Shown here: piece after piece, positions 15,066 through 23,708 of the stretch
How the letters are laid out: each line of letters starts with the position of its first letter
Position numbering within the stretch: the first letter of the stretch is position 1
NCBI GenBank assembly: GCA_047632435.1
Contig: JBLICU010000010.1
Location: forward strand, 1-61,141
Source of the DNA: JAMZMI01 sp047632435
Lineage (GTDB): Bacteria; Bacteroidota; Bacteroidia; Cytophagales; Cyclobacteriaceae
DNA: 61,141 nucleotides
Direction: 5' to 3'
Program-made: the position numbers and the translations under genes
The notes under the pieces: generated by a model
What the model saw: only the letters and a program-made list of their open reading frames with translations
Databases searched by the model: none
Told to the model about the DNA's origin: nothing

Positions 15066-17556
15066 TAGTTTGTGTCCTTAACCGTAAGGCATTTGTGATT
15101 ACCGACACTGAACTAAAACTCATAGCCAATGCGGCTATCATGGGGGAAAGCAAAATGCCGAAAAATGGAAATAGAACCCCTGCCGCTATCGGTATGCCAA
15201 CTGTGTTGTAGAGCAAAGCGAAAAACAAATTCTGTTTGATATTCTTCATAACACTGTGGCTTAGGCCATAGGCCTTCACGATACCTTGTAAATCACCTTT
15301 GACCAAAGTAATTGCGGCACTTTCTATAGCTACATCCGTTCCTGTACCCATAGCAATTCCCACATCAGCTAATGCCAATGCCGGAGCGTCATTGATTCCA
15401 TCACCAGCCATTGCTATTTTTTTGCCCGTAGACTGAAGTTCCTTTACTTTGTTAAGCTTGTCTTCAGGTAAGCAGTCCGCTTGAAACCCATCCAGATGTA
15501 ATTCATCGGCCACTGCTTTGGCAGTAAAGGCGTTATCACCAGTCATCATAATGACCTTTATACCTTTTGATTGCAAATCTGCGATAGCTTGTTTACTTGT
15601 TGGTTTTATTGCATCTGCGATGACTACAAATCCTGCCAGTTTTCCATCTATTGCCACAAAAGGGACTGTTTTTCCTTTAGACTGTTCTTTTTTGGCTTGT
15701 TCTAAAAGTTCCGATTTGGTGGAAACATTTTCAGCCTCCAGTAATTTTTCATTCCCAATTATTACCTTCTTGCCATCCAGAATGGCTTTTACGCCCTTTC
15801 CAGTGATAGATTCAAAATGATCGACTTGCACCAAAGTGATCTTTTTCTCTTTAGCAAAACGAACCATGGATTCCGCCAATGGATGCTCACTTTGTTGATT
15901 GACAGACGCAAGGATCTGGGTGAGATCATCCGCTTTGAAATCATTGGCAGTGGCAATTTTCTCAACGGAAGGCCGACCTTCTGTTACCGTTCCTGTTTTA
16001 TCGATGATCACTACATCTATCTCGTTCATTTTTTCCAGAGATTCTGCATTTTTTATAAGCACACCAAGTTTGGCTCCTTTGCCTACGCCTACCATTACAG
16101 ACATAGGAGTGGCTAAACCTAACGCACAAGGACATGCGATAATCAGTACGGCTATTGCGTTGACAAAAGCATAGACTAATTTTGGATCTGGTCCCCATAT
16201 CATCCAGATTATAAAAGTCAGTATTGAAATACCAATCACCACCGGAACAAAGTATCCTGAAATTTTATCAGCCAGATTTTGAATGGGTGCTCTGCTGCGA
16301 CTCGCATTATTCACCATGTCGATGATCTGAGATAAAAGCGTATCAGCACCTACTTTTTCAGCTTTCATCACAAAGGACTTCTTCCCGTTGATTGTACCCG
16401 AACTTACTTTCTCGCCTTCCGATTTCTCTACAGGAACAGGTTCACCTGTAATCATCGATTCATCTATGGTGCTGCCACCATCGGTTATGCTACCATCTAC
16501 AGGGATTTTTTCACCCGGCTTCACTCGAAGCAGGTCACCCACTTTTATGTCCTCAATTTTGACTTTGGTTTCAGATCCGTCTACGATTAATGTCGCAGTA
16601 TTAGGAGCTAATTTGAGCAGTTCCTTGACTGCACCGTTAGTTTTGCTGTGCGCTCTTGCTTCCAATAATTGCCCTAAAAGTACCAATGTCAAAATGACCG
16701 TCGCAGCTTCAAAGTACATGTGTACTGTCCCTGACTCGGTTTTGAACTGATCTGGAAATATCTCTGGAAAAAGGAGGCCTATCAGACTAAACAGCCAGGC
16801 TACTCCAGCACCAATACCAATTAGCGTGAACATATTAAGACTTCTGCGAACGATGGAACTATAAGCCCGTTTGAAAAACATCCACGTAGCATAAAATACC
16901 ACAGGAATAGACAGAGCGAGTTGTGCCCATCCCCAATACTTCCAGGGCATGATATTGGGTAATGGATTGCTCGGCAACATTTCAGACATAGCAATCAAAA
17001 AAATCGGCAGGGTAAAGACACTCGCGATCCAAAACTTGGATAACAATTTTTTGTATGTCTTATTTTCGGCTGATTCGTCTGCATCCGCTGGAACTAGCTC
17101 CATACCACATTTCGGACATGAGCCAGGTTCGTCTGTGACTACTTCGGGGTGCATCGGGCACGTATATTTCCCACCCATTTGCTTTAAGTTGGCTTCTTCC
17201 ACCAAATCCATTCCGCAAACCGGGCAATCTCCCGGCTTGTCATAGGTCTTTTCACCCTCACAATGCATGGGGCAGTACCAAACGCCGCTACCAGCATCCG
17301 CTTTTTGAGGTTTCTTTTTCTTAGGAGCCTCAGCCAGTTTTTCACCCGGAAGGTGAATAGAATAGCGTCCGCCATCTTTTTTGAGTGCCTCTTGAAAAGT
17401 CGAAATGCCAATATGCGAGCCCATTTCTATAGTGGCTTCCGCTTTTTCCAAATCCACAGATACGTTACTGACGCCTGCTATGCCTTGTAGTGTTTTTTCA
17501 ACATGGCTTCTGCACCCATTACAGGTCATTCCTTGTATTTGATAGGTATGTTTCAT
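15058..17556 (-). CDS. copA: Copper-exporting P1B-type ATPase
   Basis: An 832-residue inner-membrane Cu+ pump. An HMA domain with 'GMTCNGC' (residues 9-15) is followed by two tandem heavy-metal-binding domains ('WYCPMHCEGEKTYDKPGDCP', about 93-118; 'YTCPMHPEVVTDEPGSCPKC', about 131-155). The ATPase core has 'SMITGEPVP' (about 367-375), the transmembrane metal site 'IIACPCALG' (CPC 475-477), phosphorylation Asp519 in 'DKTGTVTEG', 'SEHPLAESM' and 'GDGINDAPALA'. All catalytic residues are present. It is followed upstream by the TolC gene with a 2-bp gap. Cu+ moved to the periplasm here would be taken up by the CusCBA-type system encoded on both sides. Confidence 0.96.
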   Translation of the reverse strand: MKHTYQIQGMTCNGCRSHVEKTLQGIAGVSNVSVDLEKAEATIEMGSHIGISTFQEALKKDGGRYSIHLPGEKLAEAPKKKKPQKADAGSGVWYCPMHCEGEKTYDKPGDCPVCGMDLVEEANLKQMGGKYTCPMHPEVVTDEPGSCPKCGMELVPADADESAENKTYKKLLSKFWIASVFTLPIFLIAMSEMLPSNPLPNIMPWKYWGWAQLALSIPVVFYATWMFFKRAYSSIVRRSLNMFTLIGIGAGVAWLFSLIGLLFPEIFPDQFKTESGTVHMYFEAATVILTLVLLGQLLEARAHSKTNGAVKELLKLAPNTATLIVDGSETKVKIEDIKVGDLLRVKPGEKIPVDGSITDGGSTIDESMITGEPVPVEKSEGEKVSSGTINGKKSFVMKAEKVGADTLLSQIIDMVNNASRSRAPIQNLADKISGYFVPVVIGISILTFIIWMIWGPDPKLVYAFVNAIAVLIIACPCALGLATPMSVMVGVGKGAKLGVLIKNAESLEKMNEIDVVIIDKTGTVTEGRPSVEKIATANDFKADDLTQILASVNQQSEHPLAESMVRFAKEKKITLVQVDHFESITGKGVKAILDGKKVIIGNEKLLEAENVSTKSELLEQAKKEQSKGKTVPFVAIDGKLAGFVVIADAIKPTSKQAIADLQSKGIKVIMMTGDNAFTAKAVADELHLDGFQADCLPEDKLNKVKELQSTGKKIAMAGDGINDAPALALADVGIAMGTGTDVAIESAAITLVKGDLQGIVKAYGLSHSVMKNIKQNLFFALLYNTVGIPIAAGVLFPFFGILLSPMIAALAMSFSSVSVITNALRLRTQTID

Positions 17557-17558
17557 AA

Positions 17559-18992
17559 CTATTTTGATTTTGCTGTGATATAATCCAGTTCTGCTAGTGC
17601 TATCTGGTATTCCGTCATGGCAGTAGCTTTCATTTTTTGATATTTTAATAGTTGCTGTTGCATCCTTAGCACTTCCTCAAAGTCTTTTCCTGAATTGCCA
17701 TAGCCAGTAAACAGTAGATTTAAGGATTGCTGAGATTCGATGATTTGTTGGTCGTATAAGTGCAGGAGATTGTTTTGTTTTTGAATTTCAAACAATGTCA
17801 TTTCATAATTACTGATGAGACTGTTGTTAACTGCTTGTTTTTTGAGTGTAAAAGATGCTTGCATCAATTGAGCTTCCTTTTGTGCGGCCTTATACTTCGC
17901 TCTGAAAATGGGTAAGCTCATGGTAAACATTGGCATAAAGGCATCTTGTCCATTTTGAGGCAAGTTAGCATCTGTCCGTTGTGCCACTGAGATGTATTGA
18001 AATCCTACACCGAGCTTAGGCATTCCTTGTTTGATGGCTACTTTTTCACTTACTTCATTTGCCTTTATTTTTAAATCTAATTCCGTTAAAAGCGGGTTAT
18101 TTATCAGCAATGAATCCCTGCGATAGTCATTGGCTATTTGTGGCAGTTCCAAACTATCAGCGATGGCGATGACTGCTGTGGCATTCCTGCTGAGCAGCAT
18201 ATTAAAGCGTGTTTCAAATGGCCGTTTCTTTTGTTTTAGAATAGACAGATTGGTGCTGGCCTCTTTGAGCATGATGTCCACGCGCAAGACATCTACCATT
18301 GAGCTCATTCCATTTTGAAACTTGATAGTAGCTATGGATTTATAGGACTCAAGAATTTGAATGTTTTCTTGTTCTATGATCATCCATTTATTGAGTTCGT
18401 ACAGGGGATAATAGGCTGCCGACACTTGATAGCACAGTATGTTACGTGTATCCAAAAACGCCTGATGCTTTGCTTCCGCCATCAATGCATAGACATCACC
18501 TTGAGCTTTGAGTGTGCCGAACCAAGGAAACATTTGCGATAAACTGAAAATGGCCATCTGCTGACCTGTCCGCGTCTGCGTCATTTGACCAAGGGCACTC
18601 ACCGAGAATGTGGGGTCAGGTAGTGCTTTCGCCTGTGGAATTTTCTGCAATGCCGATTCAAACTCCTTGTATTTCGACTGTAACTCTGGGTTGTTTTCGA
18701 GGGCTATCTTGAAATAATCATCAAGGGTTTGGGCATTCGTTTCTTGGACAAAGGAAATAAATAGAAAAATGAGGATAGAAGTTAGAAGGTAGAAATTAGA
18801 AGATAATGTCTTCGATAACCACAATTTTCTAGCCTCTAGAATCCAACTTCTAATCTCTAGCCTCCACCATCTAACATCTAGTATCCAGCTTCCAACCTCT
18901 AGCCTCCAGCCTCTAGTGCCCAGCATCCAATCTCTAGCCTCTAATCTCCCACCTCTAACCTCTTTCTCTCTAGTTTCTAATCTACTTTCCAC
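17559..18992 (-). CDS. TolC-family outer-membrane channel with repeat-encoded N-terminus
   Basis: A 477-residue OMF channel (CusC-like partner of CusA/CusB). The true channel begins with a signal sequence (about 68-87, 'LLTSILIFLFISFVQETNAQ') and 'TLDDYFKIALENNPELQSK'. Two OEP repeats follow with long helices; 'NPLLTELDLKIKANE' starts the second. The first ~65 residues are encoded by the 7-bp repeat array and read as 14-residue near-repeats such as 'RGWRLEVGSWILDV' and 'RWWRLEIRSWILEA'. No normal TolC has such an extension ahead of its signal peptide, so translation may really start further in; no ATG occurs between the array and the signal, so a non-ATG start or genuine use of the long form must be considered. 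Confidence 0.88.
   Translation of the reverse strand: MESRLETREKEVRGGRLEARDWMLGTRGWRLEVGSWILDVRWWRLEIRSWILEARKLWLSKTLSSNFYLLTSILIFLFISFVQETNAQTLDDYFKIALENNPELQSKYKEFESALQKIPQAKALPDPTFSVSALGQMTQTRTGQQMAIFSLSQMFPWFGTLKAQGDVYALMAEAKHQAFLDTRNILCYQVSAAYYPLYELNKWMIIEQENIQILESYKSIATIKFQNGMSSMVDVLRVDIMLKEASTNLSILKQKKRPFETRFNMLLSRNATAVIAIADSLELPQIANDYRRDSLLINNPLLTELDLKIKANEVSEKVAIKQGMPKLGVGFQYISVAQRTDANLPQNGQDAFMPMFTMSLPIFRAKYKAAQKEAQLMQASFTLKKQAVNNSLISNYEMTLFEIQKQNNLLHLYDQQIIESQQSLNLLFTGYGNSGKDFEEVLRMQQQLLKYQKMKATAMTEYQIALAELDYITAKSK
18766..18988. repeat. Class B 7-bp repeat element at the 5' end of the TolC gene
   Basis: There are three parts on the plus strand. First is a short arm of 7-mers in one orientation (about 18771-18805: GATAGAA, GTTAGAA, GGTAGAA, ATTAGAA). 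A spacer containing ATAACCACAATTTT follows. Then comes an array in the opposite orientation (about 18829-18975) with 21-bp half-units and 42-bp full units made of 7-mers such as CTAGCCT, CTAATCT, CTAACAT. On the minus strand the array is open as protein, because the TAG expected every 21 nt reads TGG or another sense codon. Confidence 0.8.
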
Positions 18993-19350
18993 GACTTTTC
19001 CAATTTTGATGTAGTTTGTTCAGCATTTTGCCGATTTGATCAATTTCTTCGGTGAATTGAGTGTGCGTCTCTTGATCGATGTATTTGCATTCCAATGAGA
19101 AATCAAGCCAAGTTTCGGTTTCAGTACAAGAGCCTAGTGAGTCCACCAAATGCTGTTTGAATACTGACTCATAAGTACGTTTTGCCCATCCTTCACTAAC
19201 ATTCGCAGCTATAGAGCGGGATGATCGGGTAATTTGAGAAGTGAGGGAGTATATCTCTTCTTTCGGAAAATTTCTTGTCATCCAAAAAATATCCATGGCC
19301 AGTTTGAATGACCGTTTATAAACTTCTAAGTCTTTATAAGATGTTATCAT
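18982..19350 (-). CDS. Four-helix-bundle protein (S23/IVP family), second copy
   Basis: A 122-residue protein of the same family as 14440-14799 but from a different branch: 'MITSYKDLEVYKRSFKLAMD', 'EEIYSLTSQITRSSRSIAAN', 'VSEGWAKRTYESVFKQHL', 'SLGSCTETETWLDFSLE'. The 'SQ..RSSRSIAANVSEG' helix is the family signature. Its 3' end overlaps the repeat-encoded start of TolC by 11 bp, and a second 7-bp array begins 26 bp upstream of its start. Function unknown; inferred to be linked to the arrays that bracket it. Confidence 0.92.
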   Translation of the reverse strand: MITSYKDLEVYKRSFKLAMDIFWMTRNFPKEEIYSLTSQITRSSRSIAANVSEGWAKRTYESVFKQHLVDSLGSCTETETWLDFSLECKYIDQETHTQFTEEIDQIGKMLNKLHQNWKSRGK

Positions 19351-19375
19351 TGTATAATTCTTTAATTGTTTGTTT

Positions 19376-19614
19376 CTAAAATCTAATCTCTAGTTTCTAT
19401 TCTCTAATCTCTATTCTCTAACCTCTAACCTCTAATCTCTAACCTCTAACCTCTAACCTCTAATCTCTAATTTCTATTCTCTAACCTCTAATCTCTATTC
19501 TCTAACTCCTAAAATCTAGCCTCTAATCTCCAACTCCTAAAATCTAATCTCTAGTTTCTAACCTCTAGCCCTCTAGTCTCTAACTTCCAACTTCTAAAAC
19601 CTAACCTCCATTTC
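19376..19614 (+). repeat. Class B 7-bp repeat array between cusA and the second four-helix-bundle gene
   Basis: About 34 consecutive 7-mers on the plus strand, consensus CTAAYCT, with CTAACCT, CTAATCT, CTATTCT, CTAGTTT and CTAAAAT variants. The phase is kept for more than 200 bp, with a slip near 19570. Read on the minus strand it is full of TAG stops, unlike the coding arrays in TolC and cusA. The array supplies the cusA stop codon: the final Gly codon GGT of CusA is followed by TAG from the first unit. Confidence 0.85.
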
Positions 19615-22600
19615 CCCTCCTGATAACTGTCTCTCTCCAAAATGCCTGAAGCACCGGCACCACAAACATGGTCATGATTTGTATGGTCATTCCTCCAAAA
19701 GTTGGGATAGCCATAGGTACCATGATATCAGAACCTTTGCCCGTTGATGAAAGGACTGGGAGCAAGGCGATGATGGCCACTGCTGCGGTCATCATGGCTG
19801 GTCGTACCCTTTTTTTACCCGCTTCCAATACAGCGTCACGTACTCCTTGTATTGTAGTAGGCTTTTTCTCTTCGAAGACCTGATGGATATACGTTCCCAT
19901 GATCACTCCATCGTCTGTCGCTATTCCGAAAAGGGCGATAAAGCCAACCCACACGGCCACACTGAGATTGATATTTTGCATTTGGAACAAATGCCTCATG
20001 TTCATATCAGCGATGGAGAAATTCAAAAACCAGTCCTGACCGTACAGCCAGAGCATGATAAAACCACCAGCAAACGCCACAAAGACCCCTGAGAAGTGAA
20101 TCGACGAAGCAATGATTGTTTTGAACTGGAAGTAGAGCAAAAGGAAAATCACTAACAAACTGATCGGGATCACAACAGCCAATCGCTTGACGGCTCTGAT
20201 CTGGTTTTCATAGCTTCCTGAAAATTTGTAACTGATCCCAGCTGGAACTATCAATTGGCCAGAATCAATTTTACCTAGGATGGCAGCCTGAGCATTATTG
20301 ACTACATCCACCTCCGCAAACTCCTTTTTCTTATCAAAGAGGACATAACCGACTAAAAAGGTTTCCTCACTTTTGATCATTTGTGGGCCTTTCACATATT
20401 CAAAATCGACCAATTGGCTCATTGGGATTTGGGCTCCAGTAGGAGTAGGGATAAGGATTCTGCCTAAAGCTTCTGGGTCGTCCCTTAGCTCACGAGGATA
20501 GCGAACCCGAACAGGAAAGCGTTCACGTCCTTCTACAGTAGAAGTGACTCTCATCCCTCCAATTGCGGTTTCAATGGTTTGCTGGACATCTTCCACATTT
20601 AAACCATAGCGAGAAATTTCGTCTCGGTTAATATTGAGGTGCAAATAAGGTTTGCCCACAATACGATCAGCAAAAACAGCTTCCGATTTTACGGATGGGA
20701 CTTCTTTTAAAATAGCTTCTAGTTCAAGACCAAATTTCTCAATTGTATTCAAATCAGGACCATAAACCTTGATGCCCATTGGGGCGCGCATCCCAGTTTG
20801 AAGCATAATGAGTCGCGTTTCTATAGGCTGTAACTTCGGAGCTGAAGTGACCCCAGGGATTTTGGTCACCTTTACAATTTCATTCCATATGTCATCTGGC
20901 GAATTGATATGCGAACGCCAGTTTCGGAAGTATTGACCGTTTTTATCTTCGATAAGATTAGAAGCTTGAAGATAGAAATTAGAGGTTATAAGGATAGTAT
21001 CTTTTCCATCAAACCACCACTTTTTATTCTTATCTAACTTCTCATCCCCAGCTTCTAACCTCTCACCTCTAGTCTCTAACTTCTCTTCCCCATCTTCTAA
21101 CCACTCACCTCTAGCCTCTAATTTCTCCTTCCCAACTTCTAACCTCTCACCTCTAGTCTCTAACTTCTCTTCCCCAACTTCTAACCTCTCGCTTCTAGCG
21201 TCTAATTTCTTCTCTGCTAAAAAATAATTCCCATTCTCATCCACCTTATACCTCACCCTATGGCCATCATCGTTGACACTAAATTCGGGTTTGTAATTGA
21301 TGATGTTTTCATACATCGAAATGGGTGCAGGATCTAGAGCAGATTCGGTTCTTCCCATTTTGCCAACGACCATTTCCACTTCAGGAATACTGCTCACCAT
21401 CATGTCTAGTTGTCCCAGAACTTCACGATTTTGCGCTACACCAGCATGGGGCATGGAAGTAGGCATCAATAGAAAACTGCCTTCATTGAGCGTAGGCATA
21501 AATTCAGAACCAATACCTGGAAACGAGGACGCAACAGATTGATAGACTTTCGTATTTCTTACGGAATCGCCCACAAAGCCAAACATCCGATCAAAGCCTA
21601 ACCAAATCACGATACCGAAAAGGATCGTGAATGCTGGGAATAAAAGGAATTTACCTTTGTTCCTCAAGCACCATCTCAATACAGGTCCGTAGAAATGAAC
21701 AATGCTCAATAGCATAGCCAGTATAAACCCAATGAGCATTACCACAAAAAGGTAGTTGACCAATAAGGAGTTTTCTACACCCAGAGGCATCCATTCTTCG
21801 GTAAGGAAGAAACTGGCAATGAAAACAGTAAGCATGATATTGATGTAATTAGGGAGGTCTTTGAATCGCTCTGACCATCTGGATTCAAGTAGGTTGTTGA
21901 TACCAATCAGGCAGATAACCAATGGTAGAACCATTTGAGCATAAATAGCCACAATGATTCCGAAGATGATATAGGAAAAATTCCATATTCTACGGACTTT
22001 CTTTTTGTTGTATTCGATCCCAAAAATGAAATATGCGAGCGTAGGCAGGACGATGAGTCCTAGAGCAAATGAACCTAAAAGGGCATACGTTTTTGTGAAG
22101 GCTAAGGGCTTGAATAGCTTGCCTTCTGCTGATTCCATTGCGAAAACGGGCACGAAACTAACCACCGTGGTGGCTAGGGCTGTTGTGATCGCAGAGGCTA
22201 CTTCAACAGTTGCATCATAAATAACCTTCAGTAATTCTTTGCCCTTTACACCTTGGTGCTCTGGCATTTCCAGATGGCGGATGATGTTTTCTACAAAAAC
22301 GATCCCAACATCCACCATTACCCCGATGGCAATGGCAATACCAGAAAGCGCTACCACATTGGCATCTATGCCTGTATAGCGCATCATGATGAAAGTCATT
22401 AAAACGCCCACTGGCAATAAACTGGAAATGATGATGGAGGCTCTGAGGTTAAGCAAGAGTATCAGTACAACGATAATACTAATCAATACCTCGTGTGAAA
22501 GGGCGGTTTCGAGTGTGCCTATGGTTTCATGGATGAGCTGCGTACGGTCATAAAATGGGACGATAGTCAGCTGGCTTTCTGTACCATCTGCCAGCGTCTT

Positions 22601-23599
22601 TTTGGGTAGGCCTGGGGCTATCTCCTCGATTTTCTTTTTGACATTATTGATTACTTCTAAGGGGTTGGAGCCGTAACGCGCCACTACCACTCCGCCCACT
22701 GCTTCTGCTCCTCCTTTGTCCAATAAGCCTCTGCGTGTAGCAGGGCCAAGCGAAACCACCGCTATGTCTTTGATTCGGATCGGGACATTGTTTTGTACTG
22801 CCACTACAGCCAGTTCAATGTCTTCCACTTTTTTGATGTAACCCAAGCCACGAACCAGGTATTCCGCCTTGTTGATCTCAATGGTCTTGGCACCTACATC
22901 CCTGTTCGACTTTTGGACAGCCTGCATGACTTTGTGGAGCGGGATGTTGTAGGCTTTCAGTGCATCAGGATTTACATCAATCTGATATTCTTTCACAAAG
23001 CCACCAATAGAAGCCACTTCCGATACTCCTTCGGAAGCATTCAATCCGTACTTCACATAGAAATCTTGTACAGTTCGGATCTCTTGCAAGTCCCAACCAC
23101 CAGTCGGGTTGCCTTCTTTGTCTCTTCCTTCTATGGTGTACCAATAGACTTGACCGAGTGCTGTGGCATCAGGACCGAGTGTGGGCTGCACGCCATCTGG
23201 CAGCAAAGCAGATGGGAGGGAGTTTAATTTTTCAAGTATTCGGGAGCGTGACCAGTAAAATTCATTTTCTTCATCGAAGATGATGTTGATCATAGAAAAG
23301 CCGAAAATAGAAGAGCTTCTGATCGATTTTACTCCTGGAATTCCCAGCAAATAAGTTGTCAAAGGATAAGAGATTTGATCTTCAATATCCTGAGGTGATC
23401 TACCAGGCCATTGCGAGAAAACGATTTGTTGGTTTTCCCCAATATCAGGAATGGCATCAACGGGTACCGGGTCTTTGGGTAGCAAGCCTATGTTCCAGTT
23501 GAATGGGGAAGTAGAAATACCCCACACAACAACGGTGACTAATAGGAGAACGGTGACTAATCGGTTCTCAAGAAAATATTTGATAATTCCTGAAAGCAT
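19601..23599 (-). CDS. cusA: CusA-type heavy-metal RND efflux pump with in-frame repeat insertion
   Basis: A 1332-residue inner-membrane HME-RND transporter that drives Cu+/Ag+ (or similar metals) through the CusB and TolC partners by proton antiport. Family motifs: 'VPVDAIPDIGENQQIVFSQW', 'PGRSPQDIEDQISYPLTT', 'FGFSMINIIFDEE', 'GIAIAIGVMVDVGIVFVEN', 'MGRTESALDPAPISMYE', 'APKLQPIETRLIMLQTGMRA', 'TVEGRERFPVRVRYPRE' and 'GIATDDGVIMGTYIHQVF'. A central hydrophobic extra region (about 530-680) is usual for Bacteroidota homologues. Residues about 795-883, in a periplasmic loop between 'NGNYFLAEKK' and 'EDKNGQYFRNWR', are encoded by a 7-bp repeat element and contain four 14-residue repeats like 'RGERLEVGEEKLET'. 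The stop codon lies in the neighbouring repeat array. Confidence 0.95.
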   Translation of the reverse strand: MLSGIIKYFLENRLVTVLLLVTVVVWGISTSPFNWNIGLLPKDPVPVDAIPDIGENQQIVFSQWPGRSPQDIEDQISYPLTTYLLGIPGVKSIRSSSIFGFSMINIIFDEENEFYWSRSRILEKLNSLPSALLPDGVQPTLGPDATALGQVYWYTIEGRDKEGNPTGGWDLQEIRTVQDFYVKYGLNASEGVSEVASIGGFVKEYQIDVNPDALKAYNIPLHKVMQAVQKSNRDVGAKTIEINKAEYLVRGLGYIKKVEDIELAVVAVQNNVPIRIKDIAVVSLGPATRRGLLDKGGAEAVGGVVVARYGSNPLEVINNVKKKIEEIAPGLPKKTLADGTESQLTIVPFYDRTQLIHETIGTLETALSHEVLISIIVVLILLLNLRASIIISSLLPVGVLMTFIMMRYTGIDANVVALSGIAIAIGVMVDVGIVFVENIIRHLEMPEHQGVKGKELLKVIYDATVEVASAITTALATTVVSFVPVFAMESAEGKLFKPLAFTKTYALLGSFALGLIVLPTLAYFIFGIEYNKKKVRRIWNFSYIIFGIIVAIYAQMVLPLVICLIGINNLLESRWSERFKDLPNYINIMLTVFIASFFLTEEWMPLGVENSLLVNYLFVVMLIGFILAMLLSIVHFYGPVLRWCLRNKGKFLLFPAFTILFGIVIWLGFDRMFGFVGDSVRNTKVYQSVASSFPGIGSEFMPTLNEGSFLLMPTSMPHAGVAQNREVLGQLDMMVSSIPEVEMVVGKMGRTESALDPAPISMYENIINYKPEFSVNDDGHRVRYKVDENGNYFLAEKKLDARSERLEVGEEKLETRGERLEVGKEKLEARGEWLEDGEEKLETRGERLEAGDEKLDKNKKWWFDGKDTILITSNFYLQASNLIEDKNGQYFRNWRSHINSPDDIWNEIVKVTKIPGVTSAPKLQPIETRLIMLQTGMRAPMGIKVYGPDLNTIEKFGLELEAILKEVPSVKSEAVFADRIVGKPYLHLNINRDEISRYGLNVEDVQQTIETAIGGMRVTSTVEGRERFPVRVRYPRELRDDPEALGRILIPTPTGAQIPMSQLVDFEYVKGPQMIKSEETFLVGYVLFDKKKEFAEVDVVNNAQAAILGKIDSGQLIVPAGISYKFSGSYENQIRAVKRLAVVIPISLLVIFLLLYFQFKTIIASSIHFSGVFVAFAGGFIMLWLYGQDWFLNFSIADMNMRHLFQMQNINLSVAVWVGFIALFGIATDDGVIMGTYIHQVFEEKKPTTIQGVRDAVLEAGKKRVRPAMMTAAVAIIALLPVLSSTGKGSDIMVPMAIPTFGGMTIQIMTMFVVPVLQAFWRETVIRRGNGG
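20951..21216. repeat. Class B repeat element inserted in frame in cusA, without a four-helix-bundle gene
   Basis: It has the same three-part layout as the TolC element. An arm of 7-mers (GATAAGA, TTAGAAG, CTTGAAG, ATAGAAA, TTAGAGG; about 20951-20990) is followed by a spacer with AAACCACCACTTTTT, then an opposite-orientation array. That array has four exact 42-bp units starting at 21050, 21092, 21134 and 21176. The minus-strand translation stays open; each 21-nt TAG position reads GAG or similar. The spacer also resembles the TolC spacer at protein level (TSNFYLQAS here, SSNFYLLTS there). Confidence 0.85.
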
Positions 23600-23708
23600 A
23601 ATACGAATGAGATGAAATGAACATTTTTAAATTGTTCGAAGGCATAAAATGCCATAGCATGCCACAAACCTGGATCAGGCTGTAACACGGATCATTGTAT
23701 GATGATTA

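Noticed and set aside
14440..19350. Diversity-generating retroelement (Avd-like four-helix-bundle genes)
   Set aside because: No reverse transcriptase, template repeat or variable repeat with A-specific changes is visible in the window; only the fold kinship remains.
18766..21216. CRISPR-like array
   Set aside because: The units are contiguous 7-mers without unique spacers, partly translated, and no cas genes are near.
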